From the NCBI GenBank assembly GCA_017469405.1, contig JAFUGL010000068.1, positions 1-50,316 of the forward strand: a stretch of 50,316 nucleotides of DNA, read 5' to 3'. The first letter of the stretch is position 1. Each line of letters opens with the position of its first letter. The notes under the pieces were generated by a model. The model did no database searches. It saw only the letters and a list, made by a program, of their open reading frames with translations, and had not been told where the DNA came from. This DNA comes from Lachnospiraceae bacterium (lineage in GTDB: Bacteria > Bacillota > Clostridia > Lachnospirales > Lachnospiraceae). Shown here piece by piece: positions 46,822 to 50,316 of this stretch. Position numbers and translations under genes: made by a program.

Positions 46822-48243
46822 TTATTCAACTGTTATGTGAGCCATATCCGTATAAAGCTTCTTATCGCCCCAGACTACTCCGACTACTGTAACTGTAGCT
46901 CCGTCTTCGCCGATTGTTGAACCGTCGCCGTCAACTATCTCAATTGTTACAGTCTTTTCAAGTCTGCCTGTTTCATTTTTAACCTTAACTTCTCTCCAGG
47001 TGCTTATAGTACCTAATTCACCTGTAAGCTTGATAACCATTCCCTTATATTCGTCTTTATCATACTTTGACTTGAAATCATTAAATGTATCATAATCCCA
47101 AGCTCCGTCGACCACCTCTACATCCGGTGTCTGATCAAGATTTACACCCGATAGATCCTTTTTGTCTTCAGGCTGCTCGTAAGGACTGCCGGAGTTTTTA
47201 GCATCCTCTTTAGCCTGAGCTGCGGCTGCCTCGGCGGCCGCCTCTGCATCTGCCTCGGCCTGCTTTGCATTTTCCATTTCATCTACAGAGGTTATAAGAA
47301 ATGTACTCTCATAGCCTATGGTTTCTGTATAATCATCATTGTATTTTGGATATAAGCCAAATGCCGTAACCTTACCATCCTCTGCTATTTCAAATTCAAG
47401 CGGCCATACTCCCTTTGTGACATCCTTGTATTCCCCGCCTTCATCTTCAACTCCGAGAGCCTGTGTTATATCAACCGCATCAGGTCCTGCATCCTCCGGA
47501 TTATCATATATGAGCCAGCATACATTTGAAGCCTTTATCTCCCATGTACCTGTCATTTCTTCACTGACATCACCATTACTCTCAATAATCTGCTCAACAA
47601 AGGTATGATCATCATTTAAAGTAATATATTGGGAATCGGTTGAAAAATCTCTATATGCCACCATTCCCGAAAATGCATCATCATACCAGCTCTGCGGCTT
47701 GCAACCCCACTGTCTGTGTGCACGCATAAATGTTGTACCTGTCACAAAATCATAACAGGTAAAATTATCCTGAAATGTAATATCAAAATCAACAGTTCCT
47801 CTTCCGTCATTTAAATCCATAGGCTCATCAATCGTAACATGCCCATTCTCTTCATTTAAAGGTGCACCGCCAAAATCCTGATTAACATAAGTACCCTTAT
47901 CATTTAATGTATCAATCTCGATATCAAGACCAATGTTGCTGAAATCATGTGAAGTCTGTGTAAACATTATAAAATAATCTGCATTTACATCTCCCTCCGG
48001 ATACCAGTAGTCACTTGTATCTCCAAAAGGATCCTCGAGGTCATTATATGAACCCGGATGAATATATGCAGGATCAACTAATGCCTCTCCTTTTATCTCC
48101 TCTGTCGTTGCTTCGGTTGCTTCAGCAGTTTCAGTAGCTTCTGTTGTTTCATTCTTCTTTTCAGACTTACCGCACGCTGTAAGTGAACCGACCAACATAG
48201 AAGCAATAAGCACTGACGATAAAACCTTACTTGATTTTTTCAT
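46822..48243 (-). CDS. Lipoprotein of unknown function
   Basis: 473 residues. The signal peptide ends in the lipobox SLTACGKS, with the lipid-bearing Cys at about residue 24, followed by a Thr/Glu/Ala-rich linker. The middle (about 60-330) contains a tryptophan- and tyrosine-rich domain. An Ala/Glu coiled stretch (AKQAEADAEAAAEAAAAQAK) is followed by a C-terminal domain of about 85 residues with YKGMVIKLTGELGTIS and VTVVGVVWGDKK, which reads like a small OB-type beta barrel. ACGGAGGTATT precedes the ATG. It probably shares a transcript with the DUF5648 gene, 87 bp downstream. Confidence 0.82.
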   Translation of the reverse strand: MKKSSKVLSSVLIASMLVGSLTACGKSEKKNETTEATETAEATEATTEEIKGEALVDPAYIHPGSYNDLEDPFGDTSDYWYPEGDVNADYFIMFTQTSHDFSNIGLDIEIDTLNDKGTYVNQDFGGAPLNEENGHVTIDEPMDLNDGRGTVDFDITFQDNFTCYDFVTGTTFMRAHRQWGCKPQSWYDDAFSGMVAYRDFSTDSQYITLNDDHTFVEQIIESNGDVSEEMTGTWEIKASNVCWLIYDNPEDAGPDAVDITQALGVEDEGGEYKDVTKGVWPLEFEIAEDGKVTAFGLYPKYNDDYTETIGYESTFLITSVDEMENAKQAEADAEAAAEAAAAQAKEDAKNSGSPYEQPEDKKDLSGVNLDQTPDVEVVDGAWDYDTFNDFKSKYDKDEYKGMVIKLTGELGTISTWREVKVKNETGRLEKTVTIEIVDGDGSTIGEDGATVTVVGVVWGDKKLYTDMAHITVE

Positions 48244-48287
48244 TTTATAATACCTCCGTTATATTATGGCAAAAATATATGATAAAG

Positions 48288-48332
48288 TGCTTGTCTTCCT
48301 ATCACATAATGTGTGATATATGGGGACAAGCA
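48288..48332 (-). terminator. Hairpin terminator after the 48345 lipoprotein gene
   Basis: TGCTTGTC (48288-48295) pairs with GACAAGCA (48325-48332), and an inner stem pairs TATCACA (48300-48306) with TGTGATA (48312-48318). On the minus strand it follows the lipoprotein stop by about 12 nt and is trailed by a T-rich stretch ending ATATTTTTG. It is probably a terminator between the two lipoprotein genes. Confidence 0.6.
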
Positions 48333-48344
48333 CCTTGCTGCATT

Positions 48345-49340
48345 TTATTCAACGAGTTCGACACCCTTGATAAGCATCTCAAGCTCTTCCATGGTTCCGT
48401 ACTGCATATCAATCAGGAAATATCCGTCACCTGCATCTGTTGCTACAGTGTACGCGTTATCATATGGGATATAACCTACCCAATGGATATCTCCTATATC
48501 CCACTCCTGCTTTTCAAAGCCGGAATCTTCACCCATGGATCTTCTAATCTGCTCATCAGCCGATACATTTCCTGTCCAAAATGCAATTCTGCCACCAGTT
48601 TCATCATTATCAAGGACGATCTGTGATGATGTTTCCTTAACAATTGTATAACCCTCAGGAATTCCTACAGTTGCATTGTCCATTTCATTTGTCTGAATGT
48701 AATTGATTACTTCTTCAGCTTCTGTTGTTTCGGCATCAGTGTCAGAAGCCTCTTCTTCTGTCGCATCCGGTTCTTCGGCTTCACCCTCACCAATCTTAAG
48801 TGAACCAAGCACCTTCTTTGTTGCTTCATCATCAAATGCAAATCCTGCTGCTGATACTCTTATATACTTACCGTTAACTGTTGCGTAAAGCTCGAAACCA
48901 TATCCACCCCAGCCATCACTGTACTGAAATCCTGTCCAGTCGATATCACCATAAGTACCCTTTACATCAGTCTGCTCGTTGGTATAAGTATCTTTGTTAT
49001 AATTGTAAGCATTCATCATGTTATCTTCGCTGCTTTCTTCCTTGAAGTCAAAATAAGTCAGGTCTGATTTTTTAACCTGAAAATATCTTGTGTCATTTTC
49101 ATCGAAGACATCTCCGCCTCTAAATGTATATCCGGCAGGAACAGTTACAGTATAAAAGCCCCAGGTTACAGTTTCCTCTTCGCCTGCTGCCTCTTCCTCC
49201 GTATCCTCCTCGGTATACTCGTATTCATCTTCAGTAGTGGCATCATCAGAATCCTTCTTATCCTTACCACATGCTGAAAGTGCTCCTACAAGCATTACTC
49301 CGCATAGTAAAACCGAAAGCTTTTTAGAAAATCTTTTCAT
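48345..49340 (-). CDS. Lipoprotein of unknown function
   Basis: 331 residues from the ATG at 49340 (MKRFSKKLSVLL), preceded by TGGAGGATGA; an in-frame ATG at 49355 overlaps that site. The signal peptide ends in the lipobox GALSACGKD. An acidic Asp/Glu/Thr linker is followed by two similar domains of about 110-120 residues separated by a second acidic Glu/Thr/Ala linker (about 205-230). The first opens VTWGFYTVTVPAGYTFRGGD, the second NATVGIPEGYTIVKE. The repeated domain is not one I can name. No enzyme motif is visible. A 420-bp upstream gap holds a phased operator-like array. Confidence 0.82.
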   Translation of the reverse strand: MKRFSKKLSVLLCGVMLVGALSACGKDKKDSDDATTEDEYEYTEEDTEEEAAGEEETVTWGFYTVTVPAGYTFRGGDVFDENDTRYFQVKKSDLTYFDFKEESSEDNMMNAYNYNKDTYTNEQTDVKGTYGDIDWTGFQYSDGWGGYGFELYATVNGKYIRVSAAGFAFDDEATKKVLGSLKIGEGEAEEPDATEEEASDTDAETTEAEEVINYIQTNEMDNATVGIPEGYTIVKETSSQIVLDNDETGGRIAFWTGNVSADEQIRRSMGEDSGFEKQEWDIGDIHWVGYIPYDNAYTVATDAGDGYFLIDMQYGTMEELEMLIKGVELVE

Positions 49341-49502
49341 AATCTCATCCTCCATTTTTCCTGTAATACACCGGTCAAAATAAAAAGCCGGATGTAATTA
49401 ATTAGCAACATTACTTATGTTTATATCTCTTCAAATTAATATAATATCATAAATAAAAATATAATAATATCCTCCGAGTCGGACAAATTTAGGGGGTATT
49501 TT

Positions 49503-49634
49503 TGACCAAGTTGGGCAAAATCGACCCCCATTTTTGACCGACTTGGTCAATTTTTAACTCTTTTTTTGACTGATTTGGGCTATTTCATCCCATCATTTTG
49601 ACCAAGTTATGCAAATTTTTGCATAACTTGGTCA
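49503..49634. promoter_or_regulatory. Phased array of TGACC-N5-GGTCA-like palindromes
   Basis: Related 15-bp sites start at 49503 (TGACCAAGTTGGGCA), 49535 (TGACCGACTTGGTCA), 49567 (TGACTGATTTGGGCT) and 49599 (TGACCAAGTTATGCA), exactly 32 bp apart. A fifth, inverted copy (TGCATAACTTGGTCA) starts at 49620, 21 bp further. The 49535 site is a perfect TGACC-N5-GGTCA palindrome. The last two form a perfect 34-bp palindrome. A weak sixth site (49471-49485) is in phase. Spacings equal about three and two helical turns, so all sites face the same side of the DNA. The other sequence in this 420-bp gap is AT-rich and featureless apart from the terminator at 49685. Confidence 0.65.
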
Positions 49635-49684
49635 GTTCCATTTCTTTTCTTTGATTGAATAATATAATTAAAGAGCAAAAAAAA

Positions 49685-49710
49685 ATAAAGGACAACTGAA
49701 TGTCCTTTAT
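49685..49710 (-). terminator. Rho-independent terminator of the Rpn-family gene
   Basis: ATAAAGGACA (49685-49694) pairs with TGTCCTTTAT (49701-49710) around a 6-nt loop. On the minus strand the stem is followed by a run of about nine T residues, and it lies about 50 bp after the stop at 49762. Confidence 0.88.
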
Positions 49711-49761
49711 CTTAAAAACCCCAAACACATACTTTTAAAGGTCTTTATAGTCTTTAAATCG

Positions 49762-50316
49762 TTATTCTTTTTTTGAAAGAAGTTTTCTTAATTTCTCTAT
49801 TTCAGCATCTTTTTGTTCTAATTCAGCTCTACTCTCGGCACGTCCTTGCTCTATACCCTTTTCATATCCTTCTTCATAGCCCTCTTCACGAATTGACTTC
49901 TTATATAATTCCTCATCAAATTCAAATATACTCATCGAAATCACCTCTGCTTTATTTGCCAGCAAAAAGTCCTTCAATATGTCATGCTTTATGCAATAGT
50001 CAACTGCGCGCCGTACTGCTTCTTCAAGCGGATATTCTTCCGAATACTTTCTTACTGTATCACCAAATTGCATATATTGAAATAATGTCGGACATTTTCT
50101 TTTCACTTCTTCATTATATCCCGAATTGATATTCAATTGCAACACCTTTAACTGAAGATTTATATCATCTGTTTTATGCTTATATGATGATGAAAGTGTT
50201 AATTCTTTCACTTCCGGTTGTTCTTCTTTTCCATTATAAAAAACAAAAAATCTTGGATTTGGAAGTTCTATAAGCTTACTGCCATAAAGATTCTTTTTGA
50301 CAATAAGCTTTTCAAT
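49762..50316 (-). CDS. Rpn-family recombination-promoting nuclease / PD-(D/E)XK transposase-like protein (C-terminal part)
   Basis: The frame is open from the window edge, so the gene starts beyond 50316; about 184 codons are visible. The visible part begins with KLIVKKNLYGSKLIELPNPR and RFFVFYNGKEEQPEVKELTL, then YMQFGDTVRKYSEEYPLEEA. It ends in a coiled Glu/Gly tail (EEGYEEGYEKGIEQGRAESR) typical of the PDDEXK_2/Rpn group. These are mobile-element-like nucleases scattered in many copies in gut Firmicutes. The nuclease core lies mostly outside the window, so activity cannot be judged. A possible GTG at 50211 is internal to the family domain and is not the start. Confidence 0.85.
   Translation of the reverse strand: MEKLIVKKNLYGSKLIELPNPRFFVFYNGKEEQPEVKELTLSSSYKHKTDDINLQLKVLQLNINSGYNEEVKRKCPTLFQYMQFGDTVRKYSEEYPLEEAVRRAVDYCIKHDILKDFLLANKAEVISMSIFEFDEELYKKSIREEGYEEGYEKGIEQGRAESRAELEQKDAEIEKLRKLLSKKE

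Noticed and set aside
49471-49634. Possible CRISPR array
   Set aside because: The repeats are only about 15 bp, imperfect, with 17-bp spacers, and there is no cas gene. An operator array fits better.

Overview
The window looks like chromosomal DNA of a low-GC Gram-positive Firmicute, most likely a Lachnospiraceae-type gut or rumen clostridium. The grounds are strong AGGAGG-type ribosome binding sites, AT-rich intergenic DNA, a very large Cna-B/pilin-repeat wall protein ending in a VQTGD-type sorting signal, a DUF1292 protein, a DUF5648/InlB-repeat surface protein and an Rpn-family nuclease at the right edge. No rRNA, tRNA, CRISPR array or phage module was seen. The species assignment is inference.

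Left third (1-10.9 kb): a minus-strand biosynthetic run reads leuC-leuD-purC-leuB-ilvD-ilvB-serC-serA. It makes leucine, valine/isoleucine and serine, with one purine gene (purC) embedded. A divergent LysR regulator (9493-10485) faces leuC across an AT-rich region that holds a perfect palindrome. Three long palindromes (3221-3357, 6225-6365, 9121-9264) sit just upstream of ilvB, leuB and leuC. They share a conserved tip, but each has its own unrelated yet self-complementary arms. The extreme left end is a fold-back: serA is broken at about 131-142 and a later part of serA follows on the opposite strand. A HicA/HicB-type toxin-antitoxin pair lies downstream of the LysR gene, and its toxin carries an in-frame stop.

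Middle (11-27 kb): an EamA-family permease; a 3644-residue secreted, wall-anchored protein built from pilin-like (Spy0128/FctA) and SpaA/Cna-B repeats; and a heterodimeric ABC exporter pair (23355-26911).

The most unusual region is 26.9-44.7 kb. It holds an apparent single operon of membrane proteins, each carrying a small CxxC...CxxC zinc ribbon. Several have a cytosolic N-terminal ribbon, one membrane helix and a paralogous extracytoplasmic domain. Others are polytopic with Tyr/Pro/Gly-rich repeat tails. The operon runs straight into the ABC exporter with a 15-bp gap. At its head lie a single-pass protein, a LuxR-type regulator whose receiver lacks the phospho-acceptor Asp, and a divergent multi-pass membrane protein with an N-terminal winged helix. 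One zinc-ribbon paralog is interrupted by a single in-frame TAA. I do not recognise this as a described system.

Right end (44.8-50.3 kb): a DUF1292 protein; a secreted DUF5648-repeat protein whose 3' end abuts a remnant of a lipoprotein gene; two lipoproteins; a 32-bp-phased array of operator-like palindromes (49503-49634); and an Rpn-family nuclease that runs off the window.
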